Positions 25,027 to 34,088 of a stretch of 64,000 nt of DNA are shown piece by piece (position 1 is the first letter of the stretch; every line of letters starts with the position of its first letter). Source of the DNA: Maribellus comscasis. Lineage in GTDB: Bacteria; Bacteroidota; Bacteroidia; Bacteroidales; Prolixibacteraceae. The DNA is taken from contig NZ_CP046401.1 of the NCBI RefSeq assembly GCF_009762775.1, forward strand, positions 1,426,001-1,490,000, read 5' to 3'. Under the pieces are notes generated by a model. It did no database searches. It was not told where the DNA came from and saw only the letters and a list, made by a program, of their open reading frames with translations. Made by a program: the position numbers and the translations under genes.

Positions 25027-25566
25027 ATTACTTAAAAAATATTTTATTACAGGTTTAGTTTTTCAAAGTATTGAAACGGCTAAGCCTGATTAATGTTTAA
25101 GAAGTTAGTGAGAAATTGGGATTTTTTTCACTTTTTCTTTCGAATTCGGTAAAAAATTGATTTCACGTCACGGTTTACTCCAAAGACACAAAATCAGTCC
25201 GATTAAAAATAACATGCTTTTATATGTTATAAAACATGTTTTTCAAATTGAGCTGAGCTGAATTATGTAAAATAAAATTGCTTAAAATAAACTAATGACA
25301 ACAATCAAAATATATAAATGTTTATATGTGAAACTATTTTTTTCTCGCTAAAAATCTATACATTCATTATCAATGAATTAATACATTTTTCTTTCATTGA
25401 AAGAATATAATTATCACTTAACATATTCACAATCAGACAATAAAACCCTTTTTTGTCTTTTATTTCCAGGCCTTAAGGCCGGCTTGCAACTTTGGGTTTA
25501 TTGGTTATTTTCGTATTACAAATTCTAAATCAAACGGAAAATTCAACAAGCAGTAAAAACCATTTT
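25027..25566. other. Divergent intergenic control region between caa3 and cbb3 operons
   Basis: About 540 AT-rich bases between two outward-facing respiratory operons, so both promoters should lie here. A GGCCTTAAGGCC palindrome sits at about 25469-25480, about 90 bases before the iron-sulfur gene. No RNA gene or repeat shared with other regions was found, and no promoter could be assigned with confidence. Confidence 0.5.
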
Positions 25567-26484
25567 ATGGAAAGAAATACGCGTAGAAATTTTATTCGAA
25601 AATTAGGAGCGACCGTTGGTGCGGCAGGTGTTGTTGGGGGCACCAGTATTTTGAGTTCCTGTAACAGTGTTGAAACATCAAGTGGTGATAAAATAAAACT
25701 GTTAACGTCAAGTGGCGAACTGGTTGAAGTGGACAAATCGCAGCTCACACCTGCTGAAATGCCTAACCTTTCCGAAAACCAAACGCGTGGTCGGGAAGGA
25801 CTCCCCGGAAGAAGCTGGGTGATGGTGATTGATTTATCAAAATGCCGGAATGCAAGAGAGTGTATGAAAGCATGCCAAAACCACCATCAGTTAAGACCAG
25901 AGCAACATCACATCAATGTTTTACAAATGCAGGATGCCGAACATACGGCTCCGTATTACATGCCCAAACCATGTCAGCACTGCGACAACCCGCCCTGTAC
26001 AAAAGTTTGCCCGGTAAATGCAACTTTTAAAAGAAACGATGGTATTGTTCTGATCGACAATGAACGCTGTATCGGGTGTCGTTTCTGTATTGCTGCATGT
26101 CCCTATTCTGCCCGCGTTTTCAATTGGTTTGAACCACGCGATGCAGAAAAATACAAAGGGGTAACCTATAATATCGAAGCCAATGTTCCGCAGAAAAAAG
26201 GTACCATTTCAAAATGTTTGTTTAGTGCCGATCGTTTGCGCGACGGCAAGTTACCGTCTTGTGTTTCCGCCTGTCCGAACGGTGTTTACTGGTTTGGCGA
26301 CAGAAACGAAGATGCAGTGACCAACGGAACAACAAAAGAAACGGTTAGTTTTAGTAAACTGATAAAGGACAACGCGGCATATACTTTAATGGAGGAACTT
26401 GGTACCAAACCGCGCGTATATTATCTGCCTCCAAAAGACCGAGCCTTTCCGTTTGAAGGCGAGTTAATTGAACATCATTCCTAA
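25567..26484 (+). CDS. Tat-exported ferredoxin-type iron-sulfur protein (PsrB/DmsB-like)
   Basis: 305 residues from the ATG at 25567, chosen because it opens a Tat signal (ERNTRRNFIRKLGATVGAAG); a lipobox-like LSSC follows at Cys32. Cys motifs for four [Fe-S] clusters: C93-x5-C99-x3-C103, 'CQHCDNPPCTKVCP' (136-148), 'CIGCRFCIAACP' (168-178) and a final set around 'CLFSADRLRDGKLPSCVSACP'. In the first motif the usual second Cys is replaced by Ala (C-R-N-A-R-E-C), so one cluster may be [3Fe-4S] or have another ligand. It is the expected electron-transfer partner of the NrfD protein encoded 18 bp downstream. No molybdopterin catalytic subunit is encoded nearby. Confidence 0.9.
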   Translation: MERNTRRNFIRKLGATVGAAGVVGGTSILSSCNSVETSSGDKIKLLTSSGELVEVDKSQLTPAEMPNLSENQTRGREGLPGRSWVMVIDLSKCRNARECMKACQNHHQLRPEQHHINVLQMQDAEHTAPYYMPKPCQHCDNPPCTKVCPVNATFKRNDGIVLIDNERCIGCRFCIAACPYSARVFNWFEPRDAEKYKGVTYNIEANVPQKKGTISKCLFSADRLRDGKLPSCVSACPNGVYWFGDRNEDAVTNGTTKETVSFSKLIKDNAAYTLMEELGTKPRVYYLPPKDRAFPFEGELIEHHS

Positions 26485-26502
26485 CCGACAAAAGAATAAT
26501 TT

Positions 26503-27864
26503 ATGAATACTATAAAGTCTCCGGAAGAATCGAGAAAAGTGTTGGACACGATATTTTCCGACCTGACACGTTCGATTACCCACAAGGATGAACTCACGCG
26601 TTTTTGGTTTTTTATACTAATTATGTTTGCCGGCGTTGGTTTGTGGGGATGGATCATACAAATCGACAAAGGACTTGGAGTAACCGGAATGCGGGATTAT
26701 GTTTCGTGGGGAATGTACATTGCCAACTTTGTATTTTTTGTGGCGATAAGCTTAATCGGTTTTTTAATCAGCTCAGCACTTCACCTGTTAAAAATTTCAT
26801 GGTCAAAACCTATCTCCCGCGTAGCTGAGCAAATAGCAATTGCCGGAGTTGCCCTTGCCGGAATCATTATTGTTATGGACATGGGGCGCCCTGACAGATT
26901 TCTGAATGTTTTTTTACATGGCAGATTTGCTTCTCCCATTATTTGGGACGTAACCGTTGTAACTACCTACTTAACCATTTCGGCGCTTTTGTTTTTCCTT
27001 CCTTTAATTCCTGATCTGGCACTTCTTCGCGACAGGATGACCGGAAAAGTTCCTACCTGGAAATTAAAAATATACACCATTTTAGCTTTGGGATGGAAGG
27101 GTAATCCAGAACAATACAAAACAGTTTACCATGCCATGCGGATACTAATGATCCTGATTATTCCGGTTGGTTTGTCAATTCATACCGTTACATCCTGGTT
27201 ATTTGCAGCAACGCTGCGTTCGGGATGGGATACCACAATTATGGGACCTTACTTTGTGGCCGGAGCATTTGTGGCAGGAGCCGCGGCTGTTGTTATTCTA
27301 ATGTATATTTACCGCCTCCGTTATGGTTTAAAAAATTATTTTGAAGATTTTCATTTTGATTATATGGGGAAATTACTGGTCTTTGTAAGTCTGGTTTACC
27401 TGTATTTTAACATCAACGAATTTCTGGTTCCGGGTTATAAAATGAAAACCGCTGAAGGTGTTCATTTACAAAATTTATTTACCGGAGCATTTGCTTCCAT
27501 GTTCTGGCTGGTACAGGTTGCAGGTTTGATAATTCCCATCCTGCTGATGTTGATTAAATTTTTCAGAAAACCCTTACCATTAACTATTATTTCAGTAGTT
27601 GTGCTGATAGCTGCCTGGTTTAAACGATATCTTATTGTAATTCCAACCATGGAGCATCCGTTTCTGCCAGTTCAGAATGTTCCCGACTATTTTAAAAGTT
27701 ATGCTCCTACAAGCATCGAAATAATGATCACATTATTCTCTGTATTTGCTGCACTTTTGATTATAACAGTTCTTGCCAAATTATTTCCGGTGATAACCAT
27801 TTGGGAATATGCAGAAGAGAAAGGTGTGGATAAAAAATATTTTTCAAAACAACCAAAAAACTAA
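26503..27864 (+). CDS. NrfD/PsrC-type quinol-interacting membrane protein
   Basis: 453 residues with about ten hydrophobic helices. NrfD/PsrC features include 'VTGMRDYVSWGMYIANFVFF', 'IVMDMGRPDRFLNVF' and 'FKSYAPTSIEIMITLFSVF' near the C-terminus. Family members oxidise or reduce menaquinol at the outer face and exchange electrons with a periplasmic iron-sulfur subunit, here the gene just upstream; a membrane-bound cytochrome c gene follows 6 bp later. The trio resembles a stripped-down part of alternative complex III (ActB iron-sulfur part, ActC and ActE) without the large subunit or pentaheme cytochrome. The proposed role, menaquinol:cytochrome c electron transfer, is inference. Confidence 0.9.
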   Translation: MNTIKSPEESRKVLDTIFSDLTRSITHKDELTRFWFFILIMFAGVGLWGWIIQIDKGLGVTGMRDYVSWGMYIANFVFFVAISLIGFLISSALHLLKISWSKPISRVAEQIAIAGVALAGIIIVMDMGRPDRFLNVFLHGRFASPIIWDVTVVTTYLTISALLFFLPLIPDLALLRDRMTGKVPTWKLKIYTILALGWKGNPEQYKTVYHAMRILMILIIPVGLSIHTVTSWLFAATLRSGWDTTIMGPYFVAGAFVAGAAAVVILMYIYRLRYGLKNYFEDFHFDYMGKLLVFVSLVYLYFNINEFLVPGYKMKTAEGVHLQNLFTGAFASMFWLVQVAGLIIPILLMLIKFFRKPLPLTIISVVVLIAAWFKRYLIVIPTMEHPFLPVQNVPDYFKSYAPTSIEIMITLFSVFAALLIITVLAKLFPVITIWEYAEEKGVDKKYFSKQPKN

Positions 27865-27870
27865 AAGGAT

Positions 27871-28752
27871 ATGAAAACAAAAGTAAATCGTTTGATGATT
27901 GGCATCCTGATGTTTTTGGCGCTTCCCGGAATGGGTCAGGATTGGCAGGTTCCGGCGGATCAGTTAAATATTGAAAATCCATCTTCGTATAATCTTGAAA
28001 ATGTAAAAAAGGGGAAGGACCTGTATTTACAAAACTGTAAATCGTGCCACGGAGACCCGGGAAAAAATAACCATCTTCCGCTTGTTCCTCCACCGCCGGA
28101 TATTACTTCAGAACAAATGCAGGCAAATACCGATGGTGGTCTTTTTTATAAAATCACAAAAGGACGGGGAGGAATGCCTCAGTTTGAAACCACCATTTCG
28201 GCAGACGACCGCTGGCGTTTGATTAATTTTATCAGAAACTACAATTCCGAAAACGAACAGCTTCTTATTGATGCGCCGCCGGTAAACGCAAAAATCCTGG
28301 CATCGGTAAATGAAGCAGATAAAAAAGTAGAGATATTAGCTGAATATGAAGACAAATCGGGCAATTATCAGCAACTGGAAAATGCCCCGGTTTTTATCAG
28401 CGCAAAAAAAGCTTTTGGCAACCTTTTATTAGGACAGGCTTTAACCGATAAAAATGGCCGCTCCGTTTTTTCTGTTCCGGAAACGGTTATCGGCGATGAA
28501 GAAGGGAATGTAACGATTGTTGTTACACTTGATGAAAATTACAAAGCAGATCAGGTTGTTCTGGAAGAAGCTAAAGTTGGAAAACCCAAAGAAGTGCCTC
28601 AACTCATACGAAAAGAAGTGCTGTGGTCGACCAACGAAAATGTACAAATCTGGTTGCTTCTCTCCTACCTCGGAGCTGCCGGTGCTGCTTGGATCGCCAT
28701 TGGTTATGTTATCTTTCAGTTGGTAAAAATTAAACGATTCAGCAAACAATAA
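27871..28752 (+). CDS. Membrane-anchored monoheme cytochrome c
   Basis: 293 residues. Signal peptide up to about residue 23, one heme motif CKSCH (C56, C59, H60) with a likely Met ligand at 102 ('GRGGMPQFE'), giving a class I cytochrome c domain to about residue 125. The next ~130 residues form a beta-rich domain without a recognised family ('PVFISAKKAFGNLLLG', 'GRSVFSVPETVIG'). A C-terminal helix ('WLLLSYLGAAGAAWIAIGYV') anchors it with a short basic tail. Placed between NrfD and the cbb3 genes, it is the obvious carrier between the iron-sulfur/NrfD module and the oxidase. Confidence 0.88.
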   Translation: MKTKVNRLMIGILMFLALPGMGQDWQVPADQLNIENPSSYNLENVKKGKDLYLQNCKSCHGDPGKNNHLPLVPPPPDITSEQMQANTDGGLFYKITKGRGGMPQFETTISADDRWRLINFIRNYNSENEQLLIDAPPVNAKILASVNEADKKVEILAEYEDKSGNYQQLENAPVFISAKKAFGNLLLGQALTDKNGRSVFSVPETVIGDEEGNVTIVVTLDENYKADQVVLEEAKVGKPKEVPQLIRKEVLWSTNENVQIWLLLSYLGAAGAAWIAIGYVIFQLVKIKRFSKQ

Positions 28753-28767
28753 TTCAAATCGCATCGC

Positions 28768-28959
28768 ATGAACATTTTTTATTTATTGATAGGCGTAAGT
28801 TTGTTTGCCGCACTTATTTTTTTAGGTGTGTTTATCTGGGCGGTTCGCGACGGCCAGTTTGACGATAACGAGACTCCGGCTATCAGAATTTTGTTCGACG
28901 ATGATTCTCCTTCCGGAGAAGAAGAAAAAAAAGAGGAAAGTAAAAAACAAACGAGTTAA
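28768..28959 (+). CDS. ccoS: cbb3-type oxidase assembly protein CcoS
   Basis: 63 residues. One N-terminal helix followed by the CcoS motif 'AVRDGQFDDNETPAIRIL' and an acidic, lysine-rich tail. CcoS is needed for cofactor insertion into the cbb3 oxidase. Its position before ccoN is unusual; it normally follows ccoI. Confidence 0.92.
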   Translation: MNIFYLLIGVSLFAALIFLGVFIWAVRDGQFDDNETPAIRILFDDDSPSGEEEKKEESKKQTS

Positions 28960-28967
28960 ACTATATT

Positions 28968-31424
28968 ATGGAAAATCAGAAGTTTTATTACGACAACAAA
29001 ACAGTAAAGTTGTTTATCCTCGCTACCATTATTTGGGGAGTAGTTGGGATACTTGTCGGGATATTGGCGGCATTGCAGCTGGCCTTTCCAGCTTTTAATT
29101 TCGGATTGGAATATACCACTTTTGGCCGGATAAGACCACTTCATACCAACGCGATTATTTTTGCATTTGTTGGAAATGCCATTTTTGCGGGGGTATATTA
29201 TTCCATGCAAAAGCTGCTAAAAACAAGAATGTTTAGTGACCGGCTTAGTAAGATTAACTTCTGGGGATGGCAGTTGATTATTGTTTTGGCTGCGGTAACG
29301 TTTGTTTTGGGTATTTCAACAGCAAAAGAATACGCGGAACTCGAATGGCCGATCGACATATTAATTGCAGTGGTTTGGGTTATTTTTGGCTGGAATATGA
29401 TTGGAACCATTCTGAAAAGACGTGTCCAGCATATTTACGCAGCTATCTGGTGGTACATTGCCACTTTTATTGGGGTTGCCATATTACACGTGGTTAACTC
29501 TTTCGAACTGCCAATCTCGCTTACCAAAAGTTATTCAATTTACGCAGGCGCACAGGATGCCGTCGTTCAGTGGTGGTACGGCCATAACGCTGTAGCCTTT
29601 TTCCTGACAACCCCTTTTCTTGGCTTGATGTACTATTATCTGCCCAAAGCAGCCAACCGGCCAATTTATTCATACAAACTTTCCATTATTCATTTTTGGT
29701 CACTCATTTTCCTGTACATGTGGGCAGGGCCTCATCATCTTTTGTATCAGGCACTACCTGAATGGGCACAGGCATTGGGTGTTACCTTCTCCATTATGTT
29801 GATTGCACCATCGTGGGGCGGTATGATAAATGGTTTACTTACGCTCCGGGGAGCATGGGATAAAGTTCGCGACAGTGCTGCATTAAAATTCTTTGTAGTT
29901 GCCGTTACCGCTTACGGTATGTCTACATTTGAAGGACCAATGATGTCATTAAAAAGTGTAAACCAAATCACCCATTTCACCGATTGGACTATCGCTCACG
30001 TTCATATCGGCGGAATGGGATGGAACGGCGGATTGGTTTTTGGGATGCTCTACTGGCTGATTCCAAAACTATTCAAAACCAAACTTTTTTCTGAAAAGCT
30101 TGCCAACATTCACTTCTGGATGTCGACACTTGCCATTTTAATTTATGCAATACCATTGTACTGGTCGGCAGTAACACAGTGGTTAATGTGGCGCGAATAT
30201 ACACCGGAAGGCTACCTGGCTTACCCCAACTTTCTGGAAACACTAACGCAAATCCTCCCGATGTACACGGTACGAATTCTTGCTGGCGTGCTTTTTCTTG
30301 GCGGGTTTCTGGTCATGTCATTTAACCTTTTCAAAACGATGGCAACCGGTAAAGTTGAGGACAATGAAGCAGCCGAAGCACCGGCTCTTGTTCCTGCCGG
30401 CCCAAGGAATCCGGTGCAGGAAACTGTTCACCGTTGGATGGAACGTAAAGGAGTACGTTTTTCTGTCTGGGTATTTATAGCCCTGGTTATTGGTGGCGCA
30501 GTGGAAATTATTCCTATGATTTTTATCAAGTCAAATGTTCCCACTATCGACTCGGTAAAACCCTATACGCCGCTGGAACTGGAAGGACGTGATATTTATA
30601 TTTCGGAAGGATGCTATGTATGTCATTCACAAATGGTTCGCCCTTTCCGCTGGGAAACCGACCGTTATGGTGAATATTCCAAAATTGGTGAATTTGTTTA
30701 TGATCACCCTTACCAGTGGGGTTCGCGCCGCACAGGCCCCGACCTGGGACGTGCGGGAGTAGTGGGAGGACCGATGTATAAAAATGCCGCCTGGCATTAC
30801 AATCACTTTTTGGATCCGCAGAAAATGAATGAACAATCCATAATGCCCAATTATGCCTGGTTTGCAGAAAAAGATGTTGATCTGGAAATGACTCCTAAAA
30901 AAATCAGGGCAATGCAAACCCTGGGAGTCCCTTACGAAGAGGGTTACGATCAAAAAGCCATTGACGACTATATGATTCAGGCAAAAATTATTGTTGATGA
31001 TTTAAAAGCATCGGGAATTGAAATTGAACCAACCAAACAGATGGTAGCCATGATTGCTTATATGCATAAATTGGGAAAAGATATTTCAGTGCCGGTTGAA
31101 CAGGAAACAGCAACTTCCGGGGAAATAACAAAAGAAAGTGTTGAACTTTTATCATCACAAGCTGATCTGGATGCGGCAAAACAAATTTTTCAAACCACCT
31201 GTGTCGTATGCCACGGCTCCGATGGGAAAGGGATAGCTACTTTCCCCAGTCTGGTAGATGATGAATGGATAAACGGAAATCAGCCGGAACAGGTTTATAC
31301 TTCCATTGCAAACGGGAATGTTGCCAAAGGAATGATTGCCTACAAAAACCAGTACAACGAGGAGCAGATAACACAACTGGCAAGTTACATTTTATTAGTA
31401 CTGAACAATGAAAATAGTAAGTAA
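28968..31424 (+). CDS. ccoNO: Fused cbb3 oxidase subunits CcoN-CcoO plus extra cytochrome c domain
   Basis: 818 residues. Residues 1 to ~480 are CcoN, the catalytic heme b/b3-CuB subunit, with 'RPLHTNAIIFAFVGN', 'WWYGHNAVAFFLT', 'AGPHHLLY' and 'FTDWTIAHVHIG'. After a linker and a single membrane helix comes CcoO with heme motif 'CYVCHSQMVRPF' (about 549-553) and 'YQWGSRRTGPDLGR'. The fusion is common in Bacteroidota. A further cytochrome c domain closes the protein (C745, C748, H749; 'CVVCHGSDGKG'), with the later 'NGNVAKGMIAYKNQ' supplying Met. That last domain is strikingly similar to the heme domain of the CcoP encoded two genes later. It overlaps ccoQ by 17 bases. Confidence 0.96.
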   Translation: MENQKFYYDNKTVKLFILATIIWGVVGILVGILAALQLAFPAFNFGLEYTTFGRIRPLHTNAIIFAFVGNAIFAGVYYSMQKLLKTRMFSDRLSKINFWGWQLIIVLAAVTFVLGISTAKEYAELEWPIDILIAVVWVIFGWNMIGTILKRRVQHIYAAIWWYIATFIGVAILHVVNSFELPISLTKSYSIYAGAQDAVVQWWYGHNAVAFFLTTPFLGLMYYYLPKAANRPIYSYKLSIIHFWSLIFLYMWAGPHHLLYQALPEWAQALGVTFSIMLIAPSWGGMINGLLTLRGAWDKVRDSAALKFFVVAVTAYGMSTFEGPMMSLKSVNQITHFTDWTIAHVHIGGMGWNGGLVFGMLYWLIPKLFKTKLFSEKLANIHFWMSTLAILIYAIPLYWSAVTQWLMWREYTPEGYLAYPNFLETLTQILPMYTVRILAGVLFLGGFLVMSFNLFKTMATGKVEDNEAAEAPALVPAGPRNPVQETVHRWMERKGVRFSVWVFIALVIGGAVEIIPMIFIKSNVPTIDSVKPYTPLELEGRDIYISEGCYVCHSQMVRPFRWETDRYGEYSKIGEFVYDHPYQWGSRRTGPDLGRAGVVGGPMYKNAAWHYNHFLDPQKMNEQSIMPNYAWFAEKDVDLEMTPKKIRAMQTLGVPYEEGYDQKAIDDYMIQAKIIVDDLKASGIEIEPTKQMVAMIAYMHKLGKDISVPVEQETATSGEITKESVELLSSQADLDAAKQIFQTTCVVCHGSDGKGIATFPSLVDDEWINGNQPEQVYTSIANGNVAKGMIAYKNQYNEEQITQLASYILLVLNNENSK

Positions 31425-31602
31425 CCTACTTGAAAATATTGAAGGAATCCGGATTTATTATATCATTGGATTACTGATTTTTGTGATCCTTTTTATTGTG
31501 ATTTTTATTCGAACGATGAAAAGATCAAATACTGAAATGGAGGACATAAAAAATTCGATCCTTCATGACAATACAACAGAAAAAACTTTACATCATAATT
31601 AA
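31408..31602 (+). CDS. ccoQ: CcoQ-like small membrane subunit
   Basis: 64 residues. One strongly hydrophobic helix ('IYYIIGLLIFVILFIVIFI') followed by a charged tail, in the ccoQ position between ccoO and ccoP. CcoQ-type subunits stabilise cbb3 complexes. Sequence similarity in such a short protein is weak, so the call rests on size, topology and position, including the 17-base overlap with ccoNO. Confidence 0.75.
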   Translation: MKIVSNLLENIEGIRIYYIIGLLIFVILFIVIFIRTMKRSNTEMEDIKNSILHDNTTEKTLHHN

Positions 31603-31614
31603 AAAAACAAAGAG

Positions 31615-32187
31615 ATGGCAAACGAAAATTACCAAATCGACGAGCATGAAGACAACATTACGGAGCATGATTATGATGGGATTAAAGAACTCGACAATCC
31701 GCCGCCTCGATGGATAATGGCTCTTTTTTATATTACAATTGGTTTTTCAATCATTTACGGAGCATATTATTTCTGGCTTGGAGTAGGAGATCATCAGGAT
31801 GCTGAATATGCAAAAAAATCGCAACGCCACGATGAAAAATACCAAATGGTAAGTCTTTCGGCTGCTGATTTGGCCTGGTTAACCGACGACACTTCCCTTC
31901 AGGAAGGAAAAACCATTTACAACGAAATGAATTGTTTTGCCTGTCATGGAATGAATGGAGAAGGAAATGCCATCGGACCAAATTTAACCGATAAATACTG
32001 GTTAAACGGCTGTGATTTTGAGAGTATTTTCAACATCATAAAAAACGGAAACCCGGCAAAAGGGATGACCGCTTTTAAGGGCCAGATTAGTGATGAAAAA
32101 ATTCAAAAGGTAGCCAGCTATGTGCATACATTAAAAGGAACTTCGCCTGCAAATGCAAAAGAAGCACAAGGTGAAGCCTGTGAATAA
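31615..32187 (+). CDS. ccoP: cbb3 oxidase subunit CcoP, single-heme form
   Basis: 190 residues. The N-terminal CcoP signature 'DYDGIKELDNPPPRW' precedes one membrane helix, and a periplasmic cytochrome c domain carries CFACH (C107, C110, H111) with the Met in 'NGNPAKGMTAFKGQ'. Canonical CcoP proteins have two heme c domains of about 100 residues each; only one is present here, and the protein is correspondingly short. The missing heme is matched by the additional domain at the end of the CcoNO fusion. Twelve bp after ccoQ; a terminator-like hairpin follows. Confidence 0.93.
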   Translation: MANENYQIDEHEDNITEHDYDGIKELDNPPPRWIMALFYITIGFSIIYGAYYFWLGVGDHQDAEYAKKSQRHDEKYQMVSLSAADLAWLTDDTSLQEGKTIYNEMNCFACHGMNGEGNAIGPNLTDKYWLNGCDFESIFNIIKNGNPAKGMTAFKGQISDEKIQKVASYVHTLKGTSPANAKEAQGEACE

Positions 32188-32198
32188 AATATAAAAAC

Positions 32199-32222
32199 AG
32201 GGAATTTATTTTCCCTTTTTTT
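32199..32222 (+). terminator. Terminator or attenuator between ccoP and ccoG
   Basis: AGGGAA pairs with TTCCCT around a six-base loop and is followed by a run of T. It lies 11 bases after the ccoP stop and 18 bases before ccoG, so it could reduce transcription of assembly genes relative to the structural genes. Confidence 0.6.
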
Positions 32223-32239
32223 GACCGCAAATCGAACAT

Positions 32240-33604
32240 ATGTCAATTGCAGAGCTTTCATTTCGCGACCGCCCCATAAACATGGACGCAAAAGGCAGCC
32301 GAAAATGGGTATACGCAAAAAAGCCATCGGGGAAATGGTACAGACGGCGTACACTTTTTAGCTGGTTTCTTTTGCTTTTTTGGATTGCAGTACCATGGAT
32401 TCGCGTAAACGAAAATCCTTTAATTCTGTTGGATATTGCCAACCGGAAATTTATCATTTTTGGAGCAATATTCTGGGCACAAGACACCTTTATCCTAGCC
32501 CTTCTTATGCTTTCCTTTGTGCTGTTTATTGTTCTCTTTACGGTTACATTTGGCAGAATCTGGTGCGGCTGGGCATGCCCGCAAACCATTTTCCTCGAAA
32601 TGATTTTCCGGAAAATTGAATACCTCATCGAAGGAGATTATAAAAAAAGATACAAACTCGACCAGGGCCCCTGGACAGGCGAAAAAATCTTAAAAAAAAC
32701 ACTAAAACACGGCCTGTTTATTTTTATCGCCATTGCGATGACCAATGTTTTTCTGATGTGGTTTACCGGTAGCGAAAGATGGTTGGAATTGGTAAGGGAA
32801 CCCTTCCGGCAGAACCTTTCCGGATTTATAGTTATGATCGTTGTTTCAGGCGTTTTCTACTGGATATATTCTTTTTTCAGGGAACAGGTTTGCACAATGG
32901 TCTGCCCGTATGGCAGAATGCAGGGAGTGCTGCTCGATTCCAATTCCATTGTAGTTTCTTATGACTACAAACGGGGAGAACCACGGGGAACCAAAAATGA
33001 AGGCGATTGTATCGACTGTCACCAGTGTGTGTCGGTATGCCCCACCGGTATCGATATCAGAAATGGGACGCAGCTGGAATGTATTAATTGTACCGCATGT
33101 ATCGACCAGTGCAACAAAATAATGCACATTACCAACAAAGCTCCCGGTTTAATCCGTTACGCTTCTGAAAAAACCATCAAAGAAGGACATGCTTCTGTAT
33201 GGAATACCAGAAACCGGGCTTACTCCGTTGTTCTGCTGGTTATCTTCTCTTTTTTTATTTATACATTTGTATCTCGTCCGGTTATTGAAACAACCATTTT
33301 ACGCACGCCCGGATTATTGTTTCAGGAAAACGGGGACAATACAATTTCAAATGTTTACAACCTTACAATCGTTAATAAAACACACGAGGAGATGCCGCTC
33401 GAAATCCGGCTTCTGTCACATAAAGGAAGAATACAAATGGCAGGAAATTCGATGATTGTAAAAGATCAGGGCCGGTTTGAATCAACATTTATTTTGTTTA
33501 TTCCAAAAGAAGAACTAAATAGCGACAAAACCGAAGTTGAATTCGGTATTTTTAACAATAACGAATTAATTGAGACATACAAAGCTACATTTGTCAGTCC
33601 GTAA
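32240..33604 (+). CDS. ccoG: cbb3 oxidase accessory protein CcoG (FixG/RdxA)
   Basis: 454 residues. Several membrane helices with the NapH-like motifs 'GRIWCGWACPQTIFLEM' and 'REQVCTMVCPYGRMQG', then two ferredoxin motifs, 'CIDCHQCVSVCPTGIDIR' and 'CINCTACIDQC', and a C-terminal immunoglobulin-like domain ('VNKTHEEMPLEIRLL'). CcoG reduces Cu(II) to Cu(I) for insertion into the cbb3 oxidase. Length and domain order are those of the family. Confidence 0.96.
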   Translation: MSIAELSFRDRPINMDAKGSRKWVYAKKPSGKWYRRRTLFSWFLLLFWIAVPWIRVNENPLILLDIANRKFIIFGAIFWAQDTFILALLMLSFVLFIVLFTVTFGRIWCGWACPQTIFLEMIFRKIEYLIEGDYKKRYKLDQGPWTGEKILKKTLKHGLFIFIAIAMTNVFLMWFTGSERWLELVREPFRQNLSGFIVMIVVSGVFYWIYSFFREQVCTMVCPYGRMQGVLLDSNSIVVSYDYKRGEPRGTKNEGDCIDCHQCVSVCPTGIDIRNGTQLECINCTACIDQCNKIMHITNKAPGLIRYASEKTIKEGHASVWNTRNRAYSVVLLVIFSFFIYTFVSRPVIETTILRTPGLLFQENGDNTISNVYNLTIVNKTHEEMPLEIRLLSHKGRIQMAGNSMIVKDQGRFESTFILFIPKEELNSDKTEVEFGIFNNNELIETYKATFVSP

Positions 33605-33622
33605 ACTTAAAAATAGTGTGAG

Positions 33623-34063
33623 ATGAAATGGAATTGGGGAACGGGAATTTTTATTTTTTTGACTTTGTTTTTAATGGCTTCTGCCGGTTTTATCATTTTC
33701 GCAATAAATCAGGATGTAAACCTTGTTCACAGGGATTATTATGAAAAAGGTGTGGATTATACTGAACAGATGAATGTAAATGCCCGATCGGTGCCCTACA
33801 AAAATGCGCTTAACGTTAATTTACAAAACGATGTTTTTCAAATTGATATTGATGATCTGCTGGCTGCTAAAATCGATTCCGGAAATGTACTTCTGTTCCG
33901 GCCATCGAGCAGCAAAAACGATGTTTTAATTTCTTTAAACAAACAGGCAAAAACGATTCAAATATCAAAAGACGAACTCATCAACGGGAGATACATTTTA
34001 AAATTTTCGTGGTATTCCGAAGGATTAAGATACGAACTGGACCGACCAGTAAATATTCAATAA
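33623..34063 (+). CDS. ccoH: FixH/CcoH family protein
   Basis: 146 residues. One N-terminal helix ('GIFIFLTLFLMASAGFIIFA') and the FixH signature 'NLVHRDYYEKGVDYTEQMN', followed by a periplasmic beta domain. CcoH interacts with assembling cbb3 subunits. It sits between ccoG and a SafE-type gene as in other Bacteroidota cco clusters. Confidence 0.92.
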   Translation: MKWNWGTGIFIFLTLFLMASAGFIIFAINQDVNLVHRDYYEKGVDYTEQMNVNARSVPYKNALNVNLQNDVFQIDIDDLLAAKIDSGNVLLFRPSSSKNDVLISLNKQAKTIQISKDELINGRYILKFSWYSEGLRYELDRPVNIQ

Positions 34064-34088
34064 AAAAATTTTCAGCAATTAAGTACAA

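Noticed and set aside
25492-25566. Longer start for the iron-sulfur protein
   Set aside because: The added 25 residues precede a clear Tat signal at 25567 and would disrupt export.
25567-28752. Complete alternative complex III
   Set aside because: No large molybdopterin-like ActB part, pentaheme ActA, ActD or ActF is encoded nearby.
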